Assembly (NCBI GenBank): GCA_023403375.1
Contig: JAEYEN010000099.1
Coordinates: 1 to 7,863 of the forward strand
Length of the DNA: 7,863 nucleotides
Direction: 5' to 3'
DNA from: Bacillota bacterium
GTDB lineage: Bacteria > Bacillota > Clostridia > Christensenellales > Borkfalkiaceae
The position numbers and the translations under genes are program-made. The notes beneath the pieces are model-generated. The model made no database searches. It was given only the letters and a program-made list of their open reading frames with translations, and had not been told where the DNA came from. This document shows positions 1-7,160 of the stretch, piece by piece. Each line of letters begins with the position of its first letter. Position 1 is the first letter of the stretch.

Positions 1-185
1 GCGCAACGGTTCCTATATCGGGGTTCGGCTACCTTTTGGCAGAGGGCGCGAGAAAAGGGGCGAAAGAAAGTCTTTTTAAGGCGATTACGGGCGGAATAAC
101 CGCTGCCGGTATGGGAATTACGGCCGCGATAGTTTTCGGTTACGTTATTGCGGTAATATTTAAAGCGCGCTCTAAAAAGAACTGA
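1..185 (+). CDS. spoVAE: Stage V sporulation protein AE (SpoVAE), C-terminal part
   Basis: This is the 3' end of a gene cut by the window edge; the reading frame begins at base 3 and gives 60 residues before TGA at 183-185. SpoVA proteins sit in the inner forespore membrane and form the channel that moves Ca-dipicolinic acid into the spore and out again at germination. The visible part begins ATVPISGFGYLLAEGA, has a Gly/Ala-rich middle (TGGITAAGMGITAA) and ends with a hydrophobic helix (IVFGYVIAVIF) and a basic tail (KARSKKN). The PISGFG block followed by a GI(S/T)AAIVFG helix near the C-terminus fits SpoVAE rather than SpoVAC, whose tail differs. The assignment rests on remembered family sequences. 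The usual partners spoVAC and spoVAD would be expected just upstream, outside the window. The yunB-like gene downstream supports a sporulation setting. Confidence 0.87.
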   Translation, partial: ATVPISGFGYLLAEGARKGAKESLFKAITGGITAAGMGITAAIVFGYVIAVIFKARSKKN

Positions 186-206
186 AACAACGAAAGGGAA
201 TTAAAT

Positions 207-222
207 AAAACCGATTGGTTTT
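207..222 (+). terminator. Weak hairpin after spoVAE, possible terminator
   Basis: A perfect 6-bp inverted repeat AAAACC / GGTTTT encloses the loop GATT, 21 bases after the spoVAE stop. The T-run is part of the stem itself and there are only two G-C pairs, so as an intrinsic terminator it is weak. It could end the spoVA transcript or be chance in A/T-rich DNA. The rest of the gap to the next gene (186-285) is A-rich and holds nothing else I can support. Confidence 0.3.
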
Positions 223-285
223 GTAAACAAAATAAAAACAACAAAAAAACGTATAATTACAAATAATTCGTAATATTCTTTTATT

Positions 286-945
286 ATGATAGAATGTTAC
301 GGCGAAAATATCTGGTATAAAAGGCGAAAACATAAAGGGGTAAAAAGGTTTTTCGTCTTTTTTATCGTTCTATGCCTATTAGTCGGGATATTTTTGTTTT
401 ATAAATACCGCGTTACCGAACAAATCGTTTCGGCATGTAGCGCCATGGCATATTCTTACGGCGCGGATTCCGTGAACAAAGCCGTTTTGTTCAATCTTGA
501 AGAAACCAAATACGACGATATAGTGTCGGTTGAAAAAAATTCCGACGGTGATATTGTGCTTTTAAGCGTTAATTCGCAAAAAATAAATTCTATAAACAGA
601 ACGGTTGCGGAAAGAACGAAAGCGCTTTTGGAAAGTAGACTGAACAAAGGGGTTGAAATACCGTTAGGCTCCTTTTTCGGTTTGAAACTGCTATCGGGAT
701 ACGGACCGCCCGTTTCATTTAAATCTTTATCCGTAACGGCGGTAACGTGCGACTTTTCGGGCGAGTTTGAGAGCAGCGGAATAAACCAGACGAAACATTC
801 GGTTTATATAACCGTTAAATCCACGGTAAATATAGAAATACCGCTTGAAAGAAAAGAAATAATAGTAGATACACGAGTTTTAATGTGTGAAGCCGTTCTT
901 GTCGGGAAAGTGCCCGAAGTTTATCTTAACGGTAAATTGTGCTAA
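286..945 (+). CDS. yunB: Sporulation protein YunB-like
   Basis: The product is a 219-residue, single-pass membrane protein. A basic N-terminus (KRRKHKGVKR, about residues 12-21) precedes one hydrophobic helix (about 22-40), and the rest should lie outside the cytoplasm. The extracytoplasmic part follows the YunB pattern: IPLG at 125-128, GYGPPV at 138-143 (family GxLGPxI/V), a GIN-x-T-x-H-x-(V/I)-Y-(I/L) stretch near 165-175, an (I/V)xIPL strand near 183-187, and a closing VGKVPEVYL near 206-214. YunB in Bacillus is made in the mother cell under sigma-E and is needed for normal spore formation; its molecular role is unclear. The start at ATG 286 is the only option I can defend: a stop lies in frame at 271-273 and no later start has a ribosome site, but no Shine-Dalgarno sequence precedes 286 either. 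A spoVA gene lies just upstream. I recognise the family by pattern, not by a search. Confidence 0.82.
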   Translation: MIECYGENIWYKRRKHKGVKRFFVFFIVLCLLVGIFLFYKYRVTEQIVSACSAMAYSYGADSVNKAVLFNLEETKYDDIVSVEKNSDGDIVLLSVNSQKINSINRTVAERTKALLESRLNKGVEIPLGSFFGLKLLSGYGPPVSFKSLSVTAVTCDFSGEFESSGINQTKHSVYITVKSTVNIEIPLERKEIIVDTRVLMCEAVLVGKVPEVYLNGKLC

Positions 946-988
946 AAATATAAAAAACCTTTTTAATCAATGAAAAAGAGTGTTTTTG

Positions 989-1017
989 TTGACAAAAATA
1001 TTTACAGGCTGTATAAT
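989..1017 (+). promoter_or_regulatory. Sigma-A promoter of the pheST leader
   Basis: TTGACA at 989-994 and TATAAT at 1012-1017 are both perfect matches to the housekeeping consensus and are separated by exactly 17 bp. Transcription should begin near 1023-1025, just before the T-box Stem I. An ideal promoter suits a gene whose control lies downstream, in transcript attenuation, rather than in initiation. Confidence 0.9.
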
Positions 1018-1030
1018 TACTAAAAAGAAT

Positions 1031-1277
1031 ATAAAGACTGTGAACGAGACAGACGTTAACAAAAACAGTATTCAGAGAATAAAACCCGTCGGCTGAAAGG
1101 TTTTTATACTTTTTTAACGTTATTCACTCGGGAGTTTTGCGCCGAAAGAAAGAGTAGATTCTTTTTATTAGACCGCAACGTTTTTTCCACGTTACAGGAA
1201 ACAATAAGGATTGCTTTTGCAATCGAAAATAGGTGGTACAGTGTTTTAAAGACGCCCTATAATATCGGCGTCTTTTT
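1031..1277 (+). promoter_or_regulatory. T-box riboswitch, tRNA-Phe specific (pheS leader)
   Basis: This leader RNA should bind uncharged tRNA-Phe and choose between ending and continuing transcription of pheST. The parts can be read directly. Stem I is built from AAGACT 1034-1039 with AGTTTT 1133-1138, CGAG 1045-1048 with CTCG 1127-1130, ACGTTAA 1053-1059 with TTAACGT 1114-1120, AGTA 1067-1070 with TACT 1107-1110, and AAAACC 1081-1086 with GGTTTT 1099-1104. The specifier loop carries TTC (Phe) at 1123-1125, followed by the usual A. The apical T-loop motifs are AGAGAAT 1074-1080 and GGCTGAAAGG 1091-1100. Stem IIA/B is a pseudoknot: AACGT 1177-1181 pairs with ACGTT 1189-1193, and TTTCC 1184-1188 pairs with GGAAA 1197-1201. 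Stem III is GATTGC 1209-1214 with GCAATC 1219-1224. The antiterminator is ATAGG 1229-1233 with CCTAT 1256-1260 and GTGTTT 1241-1246 with AGACGC 1250-1255, leaving the bulge TGGTACA. TGGT 1234-1237 can pair with an ACCA tRNA end. Specifier and downstream gene agree. Confidence 0.95.
1248..1277 (+). terminator. Regulated terminator of the T-box leader
   Basis: A perfect 9-bp stem AAAGACGCC 1248-1256 / GGCGTCTTT 1267-1275 with a 10-base loop runs into a short T-run ending at 1277. Its 5' arm is the same sequence that forms the 3' arm of the T-box antiterminator (1250-1260), so the two folds exclude each other. Uncharged tRNA-Phe should favour the antiterminator and so pheST expression. Confidence 0.93.
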
Positions 1278-1297
1278 ATTTTAAATAGGAGTGTATT

Positions 1298-2323
1298 ATG
1301 CAGGAAAAATTTGAACAGATTAAAAGCCGCGCGGCGGAAGAAATCTCTAAAATTCATAATTCGAGATTACTTTCCGATTTGAAAGCGAAATTTATCGGTA
1401 AAAACGGCGAAGTTACGTCGCTTCTTCGCGGAATGAAAGATATACCCGCGGAACAACGTTCTTCTTTCGGTAAAAGAATAAACGATTTGAAGTGCGAGAT
1501 AGAGCAATACTTTGCCAAAAAAGAAGCGGAAATCAAGGAAAAAGAACTTGAAGAAAAATACAAGGCGGAAGCCGTTGATATAACTTTGCCCGGAAAAACC
1601 TGTGCAAAAGGCGGACTGCACCCGTTAAGTCTTGTAAGAAATCAGATAATAGACGCGTTCAGCGGTTTTGGTTTCGAGATTTTTGAAGGGCCCGAAATAG
1701 ACAGCGACTATTATTGTTTTCAGGCGCTTAACATACCGAAAGACCACCCTGCGAGAGATATGCAGGACACGTTTTACATTTCCGACAACGTGTTGCTTCG
1801 TCCGCACACTTCTCCCGGACAAGTCAGAACAATGGAAAGCAAAAAACCGCCTATTAAAATATTGAGCCCCGGCAGGGTGTATCGTGCCGACGACGACGCT
1901 TCTCATTCGCCGATGTTTCATCAGATAGAAGGTCTTGTTGTTGACAAGGGCGTATCTTTATGCGATTTGAAAGGACTTTTAGACGAATTCGTTAAAATAA
2001 TGTTCGATGAAGATACGAAAACGAGATTCCGTCCGTCATTCTTCCCGTTTACGGAACCCAGCGTAGAAGTGGACGTTACCTGTTGTAAGTGCCACGGAAA
2101 GGGTTGCAGTCTTTGCAAAGGAACGGGCTGGATAGAAATTCTCGGCGCGGGCGTTGTGAATAAGAACGTTTTAGAAATGAGCGGAATCGATTCGGAAGTT
2201 TATTCGGGACTTGCGTTCGGACTCGGAATAGAGAGAATTGCTATGATAAAGTACGGCATTTCCGACATCAGAACACTGTTTGAAAACAACGTTAACTTCT
2301 TAAAACAGTTTAACAGGAGATAA
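1298..2323 (+). CDS. pheS: Phenylalanine--tRNA ligase alpha subunit (PheS)
   Basis: This is the catalytic subunit of the cytoplasmic alpha2-beta2 enzyme that charges tRNA-Phe with phenylalanine using ATP. The length of 341 residues is normal for bacterial PheS. Residues 1-90 are charged and helical, the coiled-coil arm that contacts tRNA. Class II motifs follow: motif 1 around 106-117 (GLHPLSLVRNQI), the FEGPEID segment at 129-135, motif 2 at 192-212 (GRVYRADDDASHS then FHQIEG), and motif 3 at 304-314 (GLAFGLGIERI). Between them CxxC pairs (C262/C263, C265, C270, C273) precede KGTGWIEILGAG, a Cys knuckle seen in many Firmicutes PheS. DASHS replaces the commoner DATHS, a mild change. ATG 1298 is set by AGGAG at 1287-1291, six bases upstream. 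The gene is first in the T-box-controlled operon and lies 5 bases before pheT. Confidence 0.98.
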   Translation: MQEKFEQIKSRAAEEISKIHNSRLLSDLKAKFIGKNGEVTSLLRGMKDIPAEQRSSFGKRINDLKCEIEQYFAKKEAEIKEKELEEKYKAEAVDITLPGKTCAKGGLHPLSLVRNQIIDAFSGFGFEIFEGPEIDSDYYCFQALNIPKDHPARDMQDTFYISDNVLLRPHTSPGQVRTMESKKPPIKILSPGRVYRADDDASHSPMFHQIEGLVVDKGVSLCDLKGLLDEFVKIMFDEDTKTRFRPSFFPFTEPSVEVDVTCCKCHGKGCSLCKGTGWIEILGAGVVNKNVLEMSGIDSEVYSGLAFGLGIERIAMIKYGISDIRTLFENNVNFLKQFNRR

Positions 2324-2328
2324 TAAAA

Positions 2329-4725
2329 ATGAAAGCACCGTTATCTTGGCTTAAAGAATATGTAGATATAGATTGCTCGCCCGAAGTTCTGGAAGAAAAA
2401 CTTTTTTCCTGCGGGTTTGAAGTGGAAGGCATGGAATATGCCTATAAAAATTTAAATAAAGTAGTTACCTGCAAAATTATTTCTATGGAAAAACATCCTA
2501 ATGCGGACAAACTTTCCGTTACGCAGGTAGACGCAGGCGAATACGGCACGCTCCAAATTATAACTGCGGCAAAAAACGTATTTGTTGGCGCGATTGTTCC
2601 CGTGGCACTCGACGGAGCGACGCTTTTTAACGGCGAACACATAAATGCCGGTAATCTTCGCGGACTTCCGTCTTACGGTATGTTTTGCGGCGGGGAAGAG
2701 ATAGGCATAAACGACGACTGGTATAAAGGCGCGTCCACAGACGGCGTTCTGATATTTTCGGAAGACTTGCCGTTAGGTAAAGAAGTTAAAGATATACTTG
2801 AATTAGAAGACGTTATATTTGACATAAACGTAACCGCAAACCGCCCTGATTGTCAGTCGATTTTCGGTATTGCAAGAGAAGTTGCGGCAGTGCTTGGTAA
2901 ACCATTTAAAACGCCCGACCTTTATTACGAAACGGATAAGGAAGTTTCGACGGTTAATACCGTAAAAGTGTTTGATAACGCAACCGATTTATGCCCCAGA
3001 TATATTTCACATCTTGTTAAAGACGTTAAATTGGCGGAATCTCCCTTATGGCTTAAAAGAAGACTTTTCAGAATGGGCGTTCGCGCGATAAATAACTTTG
3101 TAGATATTACAAACTACGTTTTGCTTGAACTCGGTCAGCCTATGCACGCGTTCGACCTTAAAGATTTAGAGGACAAGACCGTAAATATCAGAAGAGCGGT
3201 AAACGGTGAAAAGATAACCACTCTCGACGAAAAGGTGTTTGAACTTAACGATAACAATCTTGTTATTGCGGACGGCAAAAAGCCTGTTGCGCTGGCAGGC
3301 GTTATGGGCGGACTTAACAGTGAAATAAAAGACAGTTCCGAAAACATTTTGCTGGAATCTGCTAAATTTTTAAGAGATAATATAAGAAAAACGTCAAGAG
3401 CGTTAGGGCAGAAAACAGACGCTTCCGCCAGATACGAAAAGGGCGTAGACGTATTTACCGTAAAACTCGGAATGGAGCGCGCGCTTAACCTTATTTACAC
3501 GTTAAAAATAGGCAAAATCGCTTGCGACGAATATGATTTATGCGTAGAAAAGACGGAAAACAAAGTATTAAAGACCAAAATTTCTAAAATAAACGGAGTT
3601 CTGGGTATAGACGTCAGCGCCGAAACCATCGAGCGTATATTAAACTCTCTTAATTTTGAGACCGCCGTGAACGGCGACGAAATAACCGTTAAAGTTCCGC
3701 AGTACAGAGAAGACGTGGAAAGTTATCAGGATATAGCGGAAGAAATTATAAGAGAATACGGCTACGAACATATAACGCCTACGCTCCTTAAAACTTCCGC
3801 AATCACAAGCGGCGGAAGAAACGAAGCGCAAAAACGTATAGAAGACCTTAAAAAACTGCTTGTCGGATACGGGTTTAACGAAGCGATAACTTACTCGTTC
3901 GTGTCTGAAAAAGACTTCTCGTTGTTTAAAATCGAAGACGAAAAATTGCTTAATCCCATAAAAATCATAAATCCCATAGGCGAAGATATGATGATTATGA
4001 GAACGACGCTTTTGCCGTCTATCGTTAAAGCCGCTTGTTCCAATATTGCGAGAAAGAATTTCGACGGCAGACTTTTTGAACTTGCTAAAACCTATTTTGC
4101 TAAAAACGAAAAAGACGCGCTTGCAGACGAAAAAACCGTGCTTTCAATCGCAACGTTCGGTGAAAACGAAGATTTTTACACCATAAAGGGCGTTTTTGAA
4201 GGAATTTTTGATTATCTTTGCAGCGGCGTTGATATAAAATACGTTAAGTCTAATAATAAAGGAATGCACCCCACAAGGTGTGCAGACGTTTATGCGAACG
4301 GCGTTAAGATAGGATACTTCGGTCAGATAAATCCCTTGATTCTCGATAAATTGAATTCCGACAAACCCGTTTATGCAGGTGAAATTTATTATGACGAACT
4401 TGATAAGTTGTTCAATGATAAAATCGTCTTTAAGTCCGTTTCCAAATTTCCCAAGATAGAACGCGATTTGGCGGTTACGGTAGACGCGGACTTGCCTTAC
4501 GATAAAGTTTACGATTGTATAAAGGGCGCCGCGGGCGAATATCTGACGGAACTTAAATTGTTCGATATATATCAGGGCGAACAAGTAGGAAAAGGCAAAA
4601 AGAGCATGGCGTTTAACCTTGTCTTTGTCAGCGTTGACAGAACGCTTAACGTAGAAGAAATCGACGCGGCCATAAAGAATATCCTGACTGAATTAAAAGA
4701 AAAAACGGGTGCCGAACTGAGATAA
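2329..4725 (+). CDS. pheT: Phenylalanine--tRNA ligase beta subunit (PheT)
   Basis: This is the large subunit of phenylalanyl-tRNA synthetase, which binds tRNA and hydrolyses mischarged Tyr-tRNA-Phe. At 798 residues it has the full bacterial length, and all domains appear in order: the N-terminal MKAPLSWLKEYVDI segment; an EMAP/OB-type tRNA-binding domain at about 40-150 (HPNADKLSVTQVD at 56-68, LRGLPSYGMFCGGEE at 110-124); the B3/B4 editing domain at about 215-385 (PMHAFDL at 271-277, GVMGG at 324-328); the B5 domain at about 412-482 (VPQYREDVESYQDIAEEIIR); the inactive synthetase-like core at about 490-690; and the FDX-ACB anticodon-binding domain at 705-797 (FPKIERDLAVTVD). AGGAGA at 2315-2320 supports the ATG. 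I see no frameshift or lost domain. The 5-base gap after pheS implies cotranscription and likely translational coupling, matching the 1:1 stoichiometry. Confidence 0.98.
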   Translation: MKAPLSWLKEYVDIDCSPEVLEEKLFSCGFEVEGMEYAYKNLNKVVTCKIISMEKHPNADKLSVTQVDAGEYGTLQIITAAKNVFVGAIVPVALDGATLFNGEHINAGNLRGLPSYGMFCGGEEIGINDDWYKGASTDGVLIFSEDLPLGKEVKDILELEDVIFDINVTANRPDCQSIFGIAREVAAVLGKPFKTPDLYYETDKEVSTVNTVKVFDNATDLCPRYISHLVKDVKLAESPLWLKRRLFRMGVRAINNFVDITNYVLLELGQPMHAFDLKDLEDKTVNIRRAVNGEKITTLDEKVFELNDNNLVIADGKKPVALAGVMGGLNSEIKDSSENILLESAKFLRDNIRKTSRALGQKTDASARYEKGVDVFTVKLGMERALNLIYTLKIGKIACDEYDLCVEKTENKVLKTKISKINGVLGIDVSAETIERILNSLNFETAVNGDEITVKVPQYREDVESYQDIAEEIIREYGYEHITPTLLKTSAITSGGRNEAQKRIEDLKKLLVGYGFNEAITYSFVSEKDFSLFKIEDEKLLNPIKIINPIGEDMMIMRTTLLPSIVKAACSNIARKNFDGRLFELAKTYFAKNEKDALADEKTVLSIATFGENEDFYTIKGVFEGIFDYLCSGVDIKYVKSNNKGMHPTRCADVYANGVKIGYFGQINPLILDKLNSDKPVYAGEIYYDELDKLFNDKIVFKSVSKFPKIERDLAVTVDADLPYDKVYDCIKGAAGEYLTELKLFDIYQGEQVGKGKKSMAFNLVFVSVDRTLNVEEIDAAIKNILTELKEKTGAELR

Positions 4726-4735
4726 CGGAGCGAAT

Positions 4736-7099
4736 ATGATTTCAACCAAAACCTGCAAAACAATTGAATATGATAAAATTCTTGCCGCAGTGAGCGAGTT
4801 TGCGGTTTTGGGCGACGGAAAACGCAATATACAGGAGTTCGTTCCCGTTACCGATATTAAAGAAGCGCAATTTTTGCAAGACAAAACGACGGAAGCCTAT
4901 AAACTTCTTTATAAATACAATACTTGCGGTATAATATTTTGCGAAAACGTATTTGACGAACTGAAACGCGTGGATATGGGCGGCACGCTCAATAACGGCG
5001 AACTTCTTAGAATTGTCAATAACCTTAAATCCGCGCGCATTATTAAAGAAGCGATATTGTCGGTTAAAGACGATAATATTAAAATAATCCCGTCTATCTC
5101 GGCGCTTTTGTTTACAAACAGAGAGTTTGAAAGCGAAGTTACTTCTAAAATTATTTCGGACGACGAAATAAGCGATAACGCTTCGCCTAAACTTTTTTCT
5201 ATAAGAAAGGCTATCAGCGACCTTAACGCCAGAATCCGCGACCAACTGAATTCGTACATGCGCGGTAACTTTTCTAAATATTTACAGGAAAGCGTTGTTA
5301 CCATGCGCAGGGACAGATACGTTGTTCCCGTAAAAAGCGAATACAGAAATTACGTTAAAGGTTTTATTCACGACCAGTCTTCTTCGGGGGCGACGGTTTT
5401 TATCGAACCAGAGCAAGTAATGGAACTTAACAACGACTTAAAACGCGCTATGCTTGACGAAGCAAACGAAATTCAGCGTATTTTAAGGGAACTAACTAGC
5501 AAAGTGTCTTGCATGACGGAGGCGATAAGATATAATTACGAAAACCTGATAACGCTTGACGAATGTTTTGCGCGAGCGCAGTATTCGTTTTGTAACAAAT
5601 GTACGGAGCCGCTGTTAAACGATAAATGCGTCGTGGATATAAAAAAGGGCAGACATCCGCTTATAGCAAAAGATAAAGTTGTTCCGATAGACGTGTCTTT
5701 TGGAAGCGAGTACAGATTTTTGCTTATAACTGGTCCGAATACGGGCGGTAAAACGGTTACGCTTAAACTTATAGGTCTTTTATCGCTTATGGCGATGAGC
5801 GGACTTTATATCCCTGCGGCGGACGAGAGCAAAATAGCCGTTTTTGACGGTATTTATTGCGATATAGGCGATGAACAGAGTATAGAACAAAATCTTTCAA
5901 CGTTTTCTTCGCACATAAAAAACATAATAGAAATACTAAACGTTGTGGATAAAAACAGTCTGATATTGCTTGACGAATTGGGCGCCGGTACCGACCCCGA
6001 AGAAGGGAGCGCGCTTGCGCTTGCGATAATAGAAAAATTTATAGAACTGAACTGTTGCGGAATTATCACAACGCACTATTCTGAACTTAAAGAATTTGCG
6101 GCGAAAAGCGATAAAATCTGCAACGCTTCTATGGAGTTTGACGCAAAAACGCTTAAACCGCTTTATAAATTAAACGTGGGTATCCCCGGAAGTTCAAACG
6201 CGATAGACATTGCAAAAACTTTGGGGCTTAATGAAGAAATTATACGCGGTGCGCTTTCGCATTTATCGAAAGAAAAGATTTCTTTTGAAAACATATTAAA
6301 GAAAGCCGAAGAAAGCCGCAGACGGGCAGACGAACTTTCAAACGAATTAGACGAAATCAAAAACAAAAAACAAGACGAACTGTCCGTTATAGCCGAAGAG
6401 CGCGACAAAATAATCAAAGAACGCGAAAAAATATATGCAACCGCAAAGGCGGAAACTAAAAAAATTGTTGCCGATAAATTGGAAGAAGCGGAAGAGATTA
6501 TAGGCGAACTGAAAGAGATTTTAAAGCGCGCTAATCTGGAAAGTAAAGATTTATTTAAGGCCGGCGAACTCAGAAACCGCTTAAAAAACAGCAAATATTT
6601 AAATACCGAAAATGACGCGTTGCCTATCGAAATGATAAAGGCTAACCCGAAAACGCTGAAAGAAGGGGACGTTTGTTTTGTAAAATCGCTTAAAGCGGAA
6701 GCGGTAATTGCAAAATTAAAGCCGTCTAAGTCCGAAGCGGAAGTTACGATTGGTAACGTGAGAACGGTTGTAAAGCTTGACGATTTATTTAATGCCGAAC
6801 GTAGAAAAACCAACAATAACGTTGTGAAAATAACAAAAAAAGCGACTTCTAACTTGGCTGTATCGGAACTCAACGTTATAGGTAAAACTTCTTTGGAAGC
6901 GCTTTCGGAACTTGAAAACTTTTTGTGTCAGGCGGATATGCACGGACTGACGGAAGTTAAAGTTATACACGGCGTTGGCGAAGGAATTTTATTAAAGGCA
7001 ATCAGAAACGCATTGAAAAACGATAAAAGAGTTTTGGAGTTCAGGCGCGGCAATTACGGTGAAGGCGAAAACGGGGTAACAATAATCACTCTTAAATAA
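4736..7099 (+). CDS. mutS2: MutS2 family ATPase with C-terminal Smr domain
   Basis: The 787-residue length matches Bacillus MutS2. Residues 1-300 are the MutS-type core and clamp. The ABC ATPase follows: Walker A GPNTGGKT at 333-340, a signature-like segment DEQSIEQNLSTFSSH at 379-393, Walker B LILLDELGAGTDP at 409-421 (D413, E414) and a switch histidine in TTHYSEL at 445-451. A long charged coiled coil spans about 505-600, a small beta domain about 640-690, and the Smr domain 711-787 (HGVGEG at 745-750). It lacks the mismatch-binding N-terminal domain of MutS1. MutS2 proteins have been linked to suppressing recombination and, in Bacillus, to splitting collided ribosomes. The Smr motif usually read LDxR is LNVI here (712-715), so Smr nuclease activity is doubtful, whereas the ATPase looks intact. 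Translation starts at ATG 4736 with GGAG at 4727-4730. It follows pheT by 10 bases, without the zapA-like genes often found between them. Confidence 0.97.
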   Translation: MISTKTCKTIEYDKILAAVSEFAVLGDGKRNIQEFVPVTDIKEAQFLQDKTTEAYKLLYKYNTCGIIFCENVFDELKRVDMGGTLNNGELLRIVNNLKSARIIKEAILSVKDDNIKIIPSISALLFTNREFESEVTSKIISDDEISDNASPKLFSIRKAISDLNARIRDQLNSYMRGNFSKYLQESVVTMRRDRYVVPVKSEYRNYVKGFIHDQSSSGATVFIEPEQVMELNNDLKRAMLDEANEIQRILRELTSKVSCMTEAIRYNYENLITLDECFARAQYSFCNKCTEPLLNDKCVVDIKKGRHPLIAKDKVVPIDVSFGSEYRFLLITGPNTGGKTVTLKLIGLLSLMAMSGLYIPAADESKIAVFDGIYCDIGDEQSIEQNLSTFSSHIKNIIEILNVVDKNSLILLDELGAGTDPEEGSALALAIIEKFIELNCCGIITTHYSELKEFAAKSDKICNASMEFDAKTLKPLYKLNVGIPGSSNAIDIAKTLGLNEEIIRGALSHLSKEKISFENILKKAEESRRRADELSNELDEIKNKKQDELSVIAEERDKIIKEREKIYATAKAETKKIVADKLEEAEEIIGELKEILKRANLESKDLFKAGELRNRLKNSKYLNTENDALPIEMIKANPKTLKEGDVCFVKSLKAEAVIAKLKPSKSEAEVTIGNVRTVVKLDDLFNAERRKTNNNVVKITKKATSNLAVSELNVIGKTSLEALSELENFLCQADMHGLTEVKVIHGVGEGILLKAIRNALKNDKRVLEFRRGNYGEGENGVTIITLK

Positions 7100-7160
7100 T
7101 AGTAAATTAAATAAACACAGGCTTTAATTTGCTTTACTTAGCTTAAATTTTAGCGGTAAG

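Noticed and set aside
252..257. TATAAT before yunB as a promoter -10 box
   Set aside because: No -35 hexamer lies at 16-18 bp upstream, and neither sigma-E nor sigma-G/K elements fit well. In such AT-rich DNA one hexamer is not enough.
951..978. Terminator after yunB from A-run/T-run hairpins
   Set aside because: Only A-T stems of 5-6 bp can be drawn, without G-C core or a clear T-run after a stem. A terminator would be expected before the pheS promoter, but I cannot support one here.
1071..1073. TTC at 1071-1073 as the T-box specifier
   Set aside because: It sits in the upper 5' side of Stem I beside the AGAGAAT apical motif. The specifier must lie on the 3' side in the loop between the CGAG/CTCG and ACGTTAA/TTAACGT helices, which holds TTC 1123-1125.
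1124..1357. A 77-codon open frame on the - strand across the pheS leader
   Set aside because: The stretch is explained by the T-box RNA and the start of pheS; the product is Arg/Phe-rich and resembles nothing.
4144..4584. A 146-codon open frame on the - strand inside pheT
   Set aside because: Opposite the well-conserved PheT C-terminal region, which fully explains the sequence.
4742..5245. A 167-codon open frame on the - strand
   Set aside because: Antisense shadow of the mutS2 N-terminal region, Arg/Phe-rich with no family resemblance and no plausible ribosome site.
6163..6873. A 236-codon open frame on the - strand, Ser/Phe/Ile-rich
   Set aside because: It lies wholly inside mutS2, opposite its coiled coil, and its Ser/Leu-rich makeup is what the reverse of Glu/Lys-rich codons gives. 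There is no recognisable domain.
7126..7149. Terminator hairpin between mutS2 and the membrane protein gene
   Set aside because: The stem (AATTTGCT with AGC-AAATT) needs a 2-base bulge and is followed by TTAGCGG, not a T-run.
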